A stretch of DNA of 5,683 nt from Thermoproteales archaeon (GTDB taxonomy: Archaea; Thermoproteota; Thermoprotei; Thermoproteales; Thermocladiaceae): positions 1 to 5,683 of the forward strand of contig JAMOMD010000410.1 of the NCBI GenBank assembly GCA_027068725.1, in the 5' to 3' direction. Of the stretch, positions 1-5,199 are shown piece by piece; the stretch's first letter is position 1, and the number at the start of each line of letters is the position of its first letter. Under the pieces are notes generated by a model. It was not told the DNA's origin, made no database searches, and was given only the letters and a program-made list of their open reading frames with translations. A program made the translations under genes and the position numbers.

Positions 1-177
1 AAACACGTCTACGAGAGCCCAATCACGGTACGTTATTGCACGATACTCAACAGCAATCTTCCTATGTACCTGTGCAATACGTGTTGTGCCTAATTTCGAG
101 TGAATGAGCTGCCAACAGCTCTTATGACGCAGAATTACTCCATCAACATCTAGTAATGCAAATTTTATCTTAGCCAA
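1..177 (-). CDS. HAD-superfamily phosphatase, N-terminal fragment (cut by left edge)
   Basis: The first 59 codons of a gene that continues beyond the left edge. The translation begins MAKIKFALLDVDGVIL and contains the HAD motif I, DxDG: Asp10 would be the nucleophile and Asp12 the general acid. The following part (SCWQLIHSKLGT) resembles archaeal phosphoserine-phosphatase-like HAD proteins, which carry an aromatic-rich helix just after motif I; the substrate cannot be inferred. The start is TTG (177-175). It is the only usual start codon between the in-frame stop at 189-187 and motif I. An AGGAAG lies only one base upstream of it, too close for normal Shine-Dalgarno spacing. The gene starts 12 bases after the S6e stop, so it is almost certainly co-transcribed with S6e. 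The family call is firm; the exact start and function are not. Confidence 0.75.
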   Translation of the reverse strand, partial: MAKIKFALLDVDGVILRHKSCWQLIHSKLGTTRIAQVHRKIAVEYRAITYRDWALVDVF

Positions 178-189
178 ACTTCCTGAACA

Positions 190-651
190 CTACTCTTCTT
201 TCTTCTCCTCTCCGCCTCCCTTCAACTTCTCTAGAATCTTCTGTAGCTCCTTCTCTCCAAGTGGGAATATTGGACCGCCTTTCCATCCTGCTGGATATAT
301 CAGGACTGCGTTTATCTGAACAATCTGCTCGTTAATCGTGTTACCACGCACGAGCTTTCTTCTCCTTTCTCCCTTCTTCCTTGGGTGAAATCCTGGTGGT
401 CCACTTAGGAGAACGTACTTCTTGACTGGACCATCGACGAAGGGCACCATTGGTGCACCTTCGTACCCGCTTCCTCCTGTTATCTTTATCTTGAAGCCAG
501 GTGGCAGATCAATGACACCCTTCAGTATCGATGCATCAACGACATCTCCTATTTTTAAACCTATGAATCGCTGAGCTACAGGGTCCTTTATCTCGAACTG
601 TCTGCTCTTTCCAGATAATGGGTCTGCGAGTACTAGCTTGAATGTTGGCAC
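190..651 (-). CDS. rps6e: Small ribosomal subunit protein eS6 (S6e)
   Basis: Encodes a 153-residue archaeal/eukaryotic-type protein of the 30S subunit, absent from bacteria. Family hallmarks are visible in order: an N-terminal beta segment with DPLSGK (about 10-15), the IGLKIGDVVDAS stretch (30-41), the glycine-rich ITGGSGYEGAPM (57-68), the basic GERRRKLVRGNTI segment (93-105) and the QINAVLI strand. The C-terminus ends in a charged Lys/Glu tail (GGGEEKKEE), making the protein somewhat longer than the roughly 125-residue core common in archaea. The start is GTG at 651-649. A strong TATA box about 25 bases upstream puts the transcript start on or next to this codon, so the mRNA is probably leaderless. 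It lies 51 bases beyond the lysY stop with its own promoter, and leads the transcript that continues into the HAD gene. Confidence 0.96.
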   Translation of the reverse strand: MPTFKLVLADPLSGKSRQFEIKDPVAQRFIGLKIGDVVDASILKGVIDLPPGFKIKITGGSGYEGAPMVPFVDGPVKKYVLLSGPPGFHPRKKGERRRKLVRGNTINEQIVQINAVLIYPAGWKGGPIFPLGEKELQKILEKLKGGGEEKKEE

Positions 652-670
652 AGCTTGACGTGTATGTGTG

Positions 671-680
671 TATATAAAAA
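671..680 (-). promoter_or_regulatory. TATA box of rps6e (leaderless promoter)
   Basis: On the minus strand this reads TTTTTATATA, a near-ideal archaeal TATA element. Its centre is about 24-25 bases from the GTG start at 651, the usual TATA-to-transcription-start distance in archaea, which predicts a transcript with no leader. It lies in the 51-base gap between the lysY stop and rps6e, so S6e need not depend on lysY transcription. Confidence 0.75.
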
Positions 681-702
681 GCTAACTATCCGTGCTCAGC
701 CA

Positions 703-1776
703 TTAGACCGGGAAGATCGGTGTCAAATCTAGTCCTGTTCTCTCGTCGACACCTATGACAATGTTGAAGCACTGCACTGCCTGCCCTGCAGCTCCCTTCA
801 TGAGATTATCTATTGCTGCAAACGTGATTATTCTACCAAGTCTAGTATCTATCTCGAATCCAACATCACAGTAGTTACTTCCTATGACGTACTTCACATC
901 AGGATATCTGTGAAGTCCAGCCTTGTCTCTAGCTATTCTAATGAATGGCTCATTACCATAGGTCTCTCTGAAGGCTTTCCACAGCATCTGCTCTGTGACT
1001 TGACCACGAGCCCACGAGTGAGATGTTGCTAAGATCCCTCTGACAATGTCCACTGCATGTGGCGTAAATGCTACCTTCACAGGTTCTCCAGCAACTAGCG
1101 ATAGCTCCTGCTCGATCTCCGCTATGTGTCGATGTTCTGCTACCTCGTATGGTCTCACTACGTATGTCCTGAACGAGTGAAGGTCAAGCTTTGGTGCATG
1201 TGCACCTGCGCCACTGCTACCTATCTTTGCATCAATCACAATTTTCTCGAACTCTATTATCTTATGCTTGACAAGTGGCAGCAGTGATAGTATTCCTGCC
1301 GTTGCCATACATCCCGGCACAGCCACGAGCTTTGCGTTTCTCAGCTCTTCTCTATGTATCTCAGGTAGTCCATACACAGCCTTCTGGAGCAGATCAGGGT
1401 ATGGATGAGGCTTCTCCCAGTCATACCACTTCACATATGCTTCAGGATCTTTCAATCTGAAGTCTGCTGATAGGTCAATAACTGTTAACCCAACTTCAAG
1501 TAGCTTAGGCGTCAGATTAACGCTCTGACCATGAGGAACTGCTAGAAACACAATATCACAGTTATTCGCTATCTTGTCTATGTCAGGTTCAACAAATCTG
1601 AGCATTGTCTTACCACGCAGATGTGGATGAACACGATATACGTACTCTCCCTTGTATTCGCGCGATGTTGCTACTGTGACCTCAGCATTTGGATGGTTTA
1701 GCAGTATTCTGAGCAGTTCTCCTCCAACAAATCCTGACGCACCTACAATGCCTACTCTGTACCTTCTGCTACTCAT
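703..1776 (-). CDS. lysY: LysW-bound aminoadipyl/glutamyl phosphate reductase LysY (ArgC family)
   Basis: A 357-residue NADPH-dependent reductase of the ArgC/LysY family. It reduces the gamma/delta-acyl phosphate made by LysZ on the LysW carrier protein to a semialdehyde, in lysine synthesis through alpha-aminoadipate and, in crenarchaea, probably also in ornithine synthesis. An N-terminal Rossmann loop, GIVGASGFVGG (residues 9-19), binds NADP. SADFRLKD (103-110) is a family motif. The catalytic cysteine is Cys156 in PGCMATA, and the conserved histidine lies in EHRHIAEIEQ (about 217). Length fits the family. The ATG start at 1776 has an AGGT seven bases upstream. The LysY assignment, rather than a classical ArgC acting on N-acetylglutamyl phosphate, rests on lineage and on the LysZ-type kinase at 3550-4353. 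The two pathway genes are unusually split here by NOG1 and a regulator and face opposite directions. Confidence 0.92.
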   Translation of the reverse strand: MSSRRYRVGIVGASGFVGGELLRILLNHPNAEVTVATSREYKGEYVYRVHPHLRGKTMLRFVEPDIDKIANNCDIVFLAVPHGQSVNLTPKLLEVGLTVIDLSADFRLKDPEAYVKWYDWEKPHPYPDLLQKAVYGLPEIHREELRNAKLVAVPGCMATAGILSLLPLVKHKIIEFEKIVIDAKIGSSGAGAHAPKLDLHSFRTYVVRPYEVAEHRHIAEIEQELSLVAGEPVKVAFTPHAVDIVRGILATSHSWARGQVTEQMLWKAFRETYGNEPFIRIARDKAGLHRYPDVKYVIGSNYCDVGFEIDTRLGRIITFAAIDNLMKGAAGQAVQCFNIVIGVDERTGLDLTPIFPV

Positions 1777-1783
1777 GTTTGAG

Positions 1784-1787
1784 ACCT
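1784..1787 (-). promoter_or_regulatory. Shine-Dalgarno sequence of lysY
   Basis: AGGT on the minus strand, seven bases before the ATG at 1776. It matches the anti-Shine-Dalgarno end of archaeal 16S rRNA at normal spacing and supports this ATG as the lysY start. Unlike rps6e, lysY therefore probably has a short leader. Confidence 0.5.
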
Positions 1788-1807
1788 AGTACACAGGTCA
1801 GAAGAAC

Positions 1808-1824
1808 GAACTTTATGAATTATG
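1808..1824. promoter_or_regulatory. AT-rich divergent promoter core between lysY and NOG1
   Basis: In the 100-base gap between the divergent lysY and NOG1 genes, this is the only clearly AT-rich stretch. On the minus strand it contains TTCATAAAG (1818-1810), which would place a transcript start near 1788, just before the lysY Shine-Dalgarno. On the plus strand it contains CTTTATGAA (1811-1819), which would start NOG1 transcription near 1840 with a leader of about 36 bases. Both matches to a TATA box are imperfect, so this is a best candidate rather than a firm call. Confidence 0.4.
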
Positions 1825-1876
1825 TAGTCAAAGGACTTTTGAATCTCCACATAGGTCACAGTGCGAGAGTACGCAG

Positions 1877-2950
1877 ATGAAGAGTCCATTTAAGAAGCCT
1901 CTGCCGTACATACCGTCCAAGGACGAGCTCATCAGGATGGTAGTCACTAGGTACAAGACTACTGAAGCACCTGCACCTAGCACAGATCCTGGATTCATAA
2001 AGCTGAGACGACTCGAGATTACTCGAGTAAAGGAGACGACGCAGTACCTGATAGAGATATTCAGAGACATAGCAATGAACATGCCATTTCTCGATAGTCT
2101 ACATCCCTTCTACAGAGAGCTCATTGACCTTCTCCTAGATGAGCGAAAGTACAAGCATGCACTAGCAAAGATAGCACATGCACCAACAGCAGTGCGCGCA
2201 ATTGAGCGTGACACGCTGTTCATGCTCAGGATTGCTGGCTCCAGAGAAGAGATTCTGAAAGCTAGAAAGATGTACATAGGCAGAATAATAGACCTGATAG
2301 AGGACTTGTCAGAGGAACTTGACTATCTACGTGAAGCTGTCAAACAGCTCAAGAAGCTGCCATGCATAGATCCTGAGCTGTACACGATAGTTGTTGCAGG
2401 CATGCCAAATGTTGGCAAGTCTAGTCTCGTACGTGCAGTATCGACAGCTAAGCCTGAGGTTGCTGAGTATCCATTCACGACCAAGCAGATACACGTTGGC
2501 CATATTCGCCTCTTTGGAGATTCCATAGTGCAGATCATTGACACTCCAGGTCTCTTAGATAGGCCACTTAGTGAGATGAACAAGATTGAGCTACAGGCAG
2601 TGCTGGCACTGAGGCACCTTGCTAAGGTAATAATATTCCTAGTTGACCCAACAATGCATGCAGGATATGAGCTTGATCGTCAGGTGAGTCTGCTCAAGGA
2701 AGTCAAGGAGGCGTTCCCAAGCGTTCCTCTGATTGTTGCAATAAGTAAGATAGACCTAGCCTCGCCGGAGGAAATTGAGCTTGCAGAAAGGCGTATTAAG
2801 GAGACTGTTGGCGACGTACCCATATACAGGATAAGCAACGTTGAGGGAGACTCAGCACGTGCAATGATAATGGATGTCATAAACAGGTACATAGTGCCGT
2901 ACTACATAGAGAAGGTCAGGGAGCGAAAGATCGTGTCAACATCATCGTAG
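1877..2950 (+). CDS. NOG1-type ribosome-assembly GTPase
   Basis: A 357-residue GTPase of the OBG/NOG1 group; family members act in maturation of the large ribosomal subunit. The N-terminus, MKSPFKKPLPYIPSKDEL, is typical of archaeal NOG1 proteins, followed by a helical domain (about 40-165) with the charged stretch around 145-160. The G domain follows: G1 GMPNVGKSS (175-183), switch I PFTTK (199-203), G3 DTPG (222-225), G4 SKID (290-293) and G5 near IS (319-320). G4 has Ser where the consensus is Asn (NKxD). The protein lacks the long C-terminal extension of eukaryotic Nog1, as expected for archaea. ATG 1877 is the first start codon in a frame that is open upstream but contains no ATG, GTG or TTG there back to at least 1820. 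It is divergent from lysY and 88 bases before the winged-helix gene. Confidence 0.9.
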   Translation: MKSPFKKPLPYIPSKDELIRMVVTRYKTTEAPAPSTDPGFIKLRRLEITRVKETTQYLIEIFRDIAMNMPFLDSLHPFYRELIDLLLDERKYKHALAKIAHAPTAVRAIERDTLFMLRIAGSREEILKARKMYIGRIIDLIEDLSEELDYLREAVKQLKKLPCIDPELYTIVVAGMPNVGKSSLVRAVSTAKPEVAEYPFTTKQIHVGHIRLFGDSIVQIIDTPGLLDRPLSEMNKIELQAVLALRHLAKVIIFLVDPTMHAGYELDRQVSLLKEVKEAFPSVPLIVAISKIDLASPEEIELAERRIKETVGDVPIYRISNVEGDSARAMIMDVINRYIVPYYIEKVRERKIVSTSS

Positions 2951-2966
2951 GTACTATTGACGTACC
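2950..2966 (+). other. Small hairpin at the NOG1 stop codon
   Basis: GGTAC (2950-2954) and GTACC (2962-2966) form a 5-bp perfect inverted repeat around a 7-base loop, starting on the last base of the NOG1 stop codon. No T-run follows closely, so a role as terminator is doubtful; it could be an mRNA 3'-end structure or chance. Confidence 0.3.
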
Positions 2967-2983
2967 CCGTGTTCTCCTAGAGC

Positions 2984-3025
2984 ATTAGGTTTCTCAAGAA
3001 TAAGGTTTATTTATCGATCAGGTTA
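2984..3025 (+). repeat. Three ATNAGGTTW direct repeats around the winged-helix gene promoter
   Basis: ATTAGGTTT (2984-2992), ATAAGGTTT (3000-3008) and ATCAGGTTA (3017-3025) are three copies of the same 9-mer at start-to-start spacings of 16 and 17 bases. The second touches the TATA box and the third lies between the TATA box and the predicted transcript start. The positions suit operators for the winged-helix protein encoded just downstream; this role is inferred. Confidence 0.5.
3006..3014 (+). promoter_or_regulatory. TATA box of the winged-helix gene (leaderless promoter)
   Basis: TTTATTTAT, with its centre about 28 bases before the ATG at 3039. This distance predicts transcription starting at or within a few bases of the start codon. 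No Shine-Dalgarno is seen before the ATG, in agreement with a leaderless mRNA. Confidence 0.65.
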
Positions 3026-3038
3026 GCTTGACATATAT

Positions 3039-3494
3039 ATGGCTGAACAAATTGAGCTTACTGAGAGCGAGTTCGAGGTACTGAGCGTCATGTGTGAGCT
3101 ATGTCGAGGATCGGAGTGTAAACTAACGTGGAGTGACATTCTTGCTGAGATATCTAAGAGAAGAGCGAGACAGGGTAGAAGATCAATGAGTAAGGCAACG
3201 CTCACGCAGGTACTGAACAAGCTTGTTGGTCTTGGCCTTGTCGAGAAGCAGGTTGATGTAAAAGGCGTCAAGTTGAAGATATACTACAAGCTTACTGAGA
3301 AAGGACGTGAATTCTACATAGAGCATCTGAAGTCGAGAGTTGACTTGAAGCTGAGAGAGATTGTTGATCTTATGGCATCAGTCATGAGTCCTGAAGAGGT
3401 GAAGAAGACAATCCTAGAGCTTGTTGATAAGTACCTGAAGGAGCGAGAAGCCACGACTAGTGAGGTGACGGTCTCGTCTGAGGGAGAGGAGTAG
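3039..3494 (+). CDS. Winged helix-turn-helix DNA-binding protein (PadR/MarR-like)
   Basis: A 151-residue protein with a single winged helix-turn-helix domain, probably a transcription regulator. LTESEFEVLSVM (7-18) forms the first helix. Helices follow through SDILAEISKRRAR (32-44) and the recognition helix SKATLTQVLNKLVGLGLVEKQ (51-71), and the wing is VDVKGVKLKIYYKLTEKGREFY (72-93), whose last part (YYKLTEKG) is the usual end of PadR/MarR-type wings. A helical C-terminal region (about 95-137) could dimerise, followed by an acidic tail. Between helices 1 and 2 there are three cysteines, Cys19, Cys22 and Cys27 (C-x2-C-x4-C), an unusual cluster that could bind metal or respond to redox state. 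The promoter carries three direct repeats, suggesting autoregulation. Target genes are unknown; the neighbouring lysZ is an obvious candidate but this is a guess. Confidence 0.75.
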   Translation: MAEQIELTESEFEVLSVMCELCRGSECKLTWSDILAEISKRRARQGRRSMSKATLTQVLNKLVGLGLVEKQVDVKGVKLKIYYKLTEKGREFYIEHLKSRVDLKLREIVDLMASVMSPEEVKKTILELVDKYLKEREATTSEVTVSSEGEE

Positions 3495-3514
3495 GAATAA
3501 TACTCAAAAATTGT

Positions 3515-3534
3515 CCCTAAACCGCAGGTTTGGG
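3515..3534 (+). other. Stable hairpin/inverted repeat upstream of lysZ
   Basis: CCC (3515-3517), a bulged T (3518) and AAACC (3519-3523) pair with GGTTT (3527-3531) and GGG (3532-3534) across a GCA loop: 8 base pairs with one bulge. The core AAACC-GCA-GGTTT is a perfect inverted repeat. It lies 21 bases after the winged-helix stop and 15 bases before the presumed lysZ start. It could be an operator, an mRNA structure affecting lysZ translation, or the 3' end of the upstream transcript. It shares AGGTTT with the repeats at 2984-3025. Confidence 0.45.
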
Positions 3535-3549
3535 TGATCAACCTTTGCC

Positions 3550-4353
3550 ACGATCCTGGTAAAGGTCGGCGGGTCTGTAATAAGGAAGGACGTAACAAAT
3601 GTCCTGAAGAACATCTGTGACTTGTATAAGCGAGGAGAGAAAATAGTGTTCGTTCATGGTGGAGGATTCTACGTAACCGAACTTATGCAGAAGCTTGGTA
3701 TACAGCCAGTGTTTGTCAAGAGTCCAAGTGGCGTAGTTAGCAGGTACACAGACTGGAACACGCTATGGTGTTACGTGATGGGAATGATGTGGCTCAACAA
3801 GCAGATTGTGTCTAAGCTAACTGAGCTAGGCGTAGATGCTGTTGGCTTATCAGGAGCTGATGGTAAGCTCCTGCTTGCAAAGAGGAAGGAGAAAATAATC
3901 ATAGTAGACGAGCGTGGTAGACAAAGACTAATAGATGGAGGATACACAGGAAAAATAGTCGACGTTAATACGAAATTAATAACAACACTCTTAGACATGA
4001 ACATGGTCCCCGTAGTAGCACCAATAGCCATAGACTCCTCAGGAGTACTTCTAAACGTTGATAGCGATCAAGTAACAACAGCAATAGCAACAAAACTAAA
4101 ACCTGACACAGTAATAATACTACTCGACGTAGACGGACTCCTACTAAATGGGAAAGTTGTAGAAAAATTGACTCCAGAAGAAGCAGAAAAAATATTCAAA
4201 GAATCTCCTGAAGTAACAGGAGGAATGAAAAGAAAACTCTACATGGCGGCACAGATAGCAAAAGAAGGAATAAGAGTCATAATTGCAAACGGACTCAAAG
4301 AAAATCCAATAGACAATGCATTACAGGGACAGGGAACAGTAATAACAAAGTAA
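3550..4353 (+). CDS. lysZ: LysW-aminoadipate/glutamate kinase LysZ (non-standard start)
   Basis: An amino-acid kinase (about 267 residues) of the ArgB/LysZ family. It phosphorylates the side-chain carboxylate of LysW-bound alpha-aminoadipate or glutamate, and its product is reduced by LysY (703-1776). Counting from 3550: KVGGS (5-9) and HGGG (36-39) bind ATP; SRYTD (64-68), in place of the RVT motif of classical ArgB, marks the LysZ type; GGYTGK (106-111), NVDSDQ (169-174), LLDVDG (191-196) and GGMKRK (224-229) complete the family signature. The start is a problem. The first usual start codon, TTG at 3622, would remove KVGGS, while upstream of KVGGS the frame back to the TGA at 3535 holds no ATG, GTG or TTG. 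Homologues begin M-I-x-V-K, so ACG at 3550 aligns with the expected ATG. CTG at 3556 or a one-base frame slip from GTG 3534 are alternatives. The last 155 codons switch to AAA/GAA. Confidence 0.85.
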   Translation, partial: TILVKVGGSVIRKDVTNVLKNICDLYKRGEKIVFVHGGGFYVTELMQKLGIQPVFVKSPSGVVSRYTDWNTLWCYVMGMMWLNKQIVSKLTELGVDAVGLSGADGKLLLAKRKEKIIIVDERGRQRLIDGGYTGKIVDVNTKLITTLLDMNMVPVVAPIAIDSSGVLLNVDSDQVTTAIATKLKPDTVIILLDVDGLLLNGKVVEKLTPEEAEKIFKESPEVTGGMKRKLYMAAQIAKEGIRVIIANGLKENPIDNALQGQGTVITK

Positions 4354-5150
4354 CACTAAGAGAAGTCAACATACACATGAACACTCTCTAATTTCTCAGG
4401 CACTCCTTTCAAAGACTGAACAAACGCCTTGACAACATTCTTCAGTAGCTTCTGAACAAACTCATTAAGAGGAATCTCAGCATCATTAACTACCAGCTTG
4501 ACACCCTTTCTCTGAGACAGTACTTTACACTCCTGTAGGGTAGCCATGCCGCGATAAATTAATTCTGCCATCTTTAAACAGGAACCAGCTCTACATTTTC
4601 CACAGTTTATCTTAGGTAGCTTCCGTAGTATATTCATGACATCGATATATGAAAGCACAAGTCGTCTTAGGATGTTCAAATCGTCCGGTAATCTAACTAT
4701 CCTAGAATCGTTAATGTTCGATAATGTACAGAATATGTAGGGACCTTCGATATTGTCGAAGTCTTTTATTTCTTCTATAGTTTTTATGCATATTATTTTT
4801 AGCGTGTACTCATCTTTCAGGAAAAGTTCTCTAAATCCTTCAAATATTAATACATTAGCTTCTAGGGCAGCTGCTATTCTGTATATTGTGTCTATTGATT
4901 TTTCTATGGATTCGCATCTCAGTAATAGTCCTGTTTCGCCGCTTTCTGCTATGTATGCCGTAATGTTTATTGTGTTAAGGAGCTGTGCTGTGTCTTTGTT
5001 TGGATCTTTCTCTATTGTAAATTCTTTATGTGGTATGTGTTTTATTGGAAGTACTTTGTAGCCCTGTTCTTGTAATATTCTTGATATTGTTTTTACTAGT
5101 GTTGTTTTGCCACTCTTCTTGTATCCTACTACTGCTATTCTGGGTATCAT
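3890..5150. other. Segment of altered base composition and codon use
   Basis: From about 3890 lysZ changes codon habit: lysine is 11 AAG to 2 AAA before this point and 12 AAA to 1 AAG after it; after about 3915 all eight glutamate codons are GAA, whereas GAG dominates before. GC content falls from about 50% in sampled rows of NOG1 to about 38% in late lysZ and about 27% in the row 4741-4800 of mobB. The N-terminal two thirds of mobB share the AAA-rich habit, but its last 60 or so codons (about 4356-4560) return to AAG/GAG. The counts were made by eye; replacement by recombination is one explanation, local mutation bias another. Confidence 0.5.
4356..5150 (-). CDS. mobB: MobB-like GTPase fused to a four-cysteine Fe-S domain
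   Basis: A 264-residue two-part protein. Residues 1 to about 170 are a MobB-type P-loop GTPase, a family linked to formation of guanylylated molybdopterin (Mo/W cofactor): Walker A GYKKSGKTT (9-17), KHIPHKEFTIEKDPNKDT (37-54) matching the MobB K-H ... D-[ST] region, and FEGFR (103-107) at the place of the family's EGF motif. Residues 183-208 hold Cys183, Cys186, Cys191 and Cys208 (C-x2-C-x4-C-x16-C), the spacing of the 4Fe-4S domain seen in RnfB and in the corrinoid Fe-S protein. A short C-terminal domain follows (IPLNEFVQKLLKN, 226-238). The ATG start at 5150 is supported by a TATA box about 25 bases upstream, again indicating a leaderless mRNA. The stop is 2 bases from the convergent lysZ stop. 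A specific cofactor role is inferred from the family; no Mo/W enzyme gene is in view. Confidence 0.82.
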   Translation of the reverse strand: MIPRIAVVGYKKSGKTTLVKTISRILQEQGYKVLPIKHIPHKEFTIEKDPNKDTAQLLNTINITAYIAESGETGLLLRCESIEKSIDTIYRIAAALEANVLIFEGFRELFLKDEYTLKIICIKTIEEIKDFDNIEGPYIFCTLSNINDSRIVRLPDDLNILRRLVLSYIDVMNILRKLPKINCGKCRAGSCLKMAELIYRGMATLQECKVLSQRKGVKLVVNDAEIPLNEFVQKLLKNVVKAFVQSLKGVPEKLESVHVYVDFS

Positions 5151-5170
5151 ACCCTGTACTTGAGTTAAGG

Positions 5171-5178
5171 CTATTTAA
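5171..5178. promoter_or_regulatory. TATA box of mobB, possibly also serving the sRNAs
   Basis: On the minus strand this reads TTAAATAG with its centre about 24 bases before the mobB ATG at 5150. On the plus strand it reads CTATTTAA, and a start 25-26 bases further on falls at about 5200, where the first C/D sRNA is expected to begin. A single AT-rich element may thus serve both directions. The mobB assignment is the more secure. Confidence 0.6.
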
Positions 5179-5199
5179 CGTGATGAAGTGTGTTTTGTA

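Noticed and set aside
1275..1460. Plus-strand frame antisense to lysY, and similar frames antisense to NOG1, the regulator, lysZ and mobB
   Set aside because: All are antisense shadows of genes with strong family motifs, and none shows a domain or convincing start context.
703..1776. Classical ArgC acting on N-acetylglutamyl phosphate
   Set aside because: It cannot be fully excluded on sequence alone, but the crenarchaeal setting and the SRYT-type kinase at 3550-4353 favour the LysW-linked pathway.
2950..2966. Hairpin as an intrinsic terminator of NOG1
   Set aside because: The stem is only 5 bp and no T-run follows; archaeal termination relies mainly on T-tracts, none of which is present here.
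3622..3624. TTG as the true lysZ start
   Set aside because: It would remove 24 residues including KVGGS, needed for ATP binding, and the upstream codons continue the family's sequence without a break.
5180..5186. GTGATGA as the C box of a third, upstream C/D RNA
   Set aside because: It lies between the TATA element and the predicted RNA start, and no D box (CTGA) occurs at a suitable distance before the next C box.
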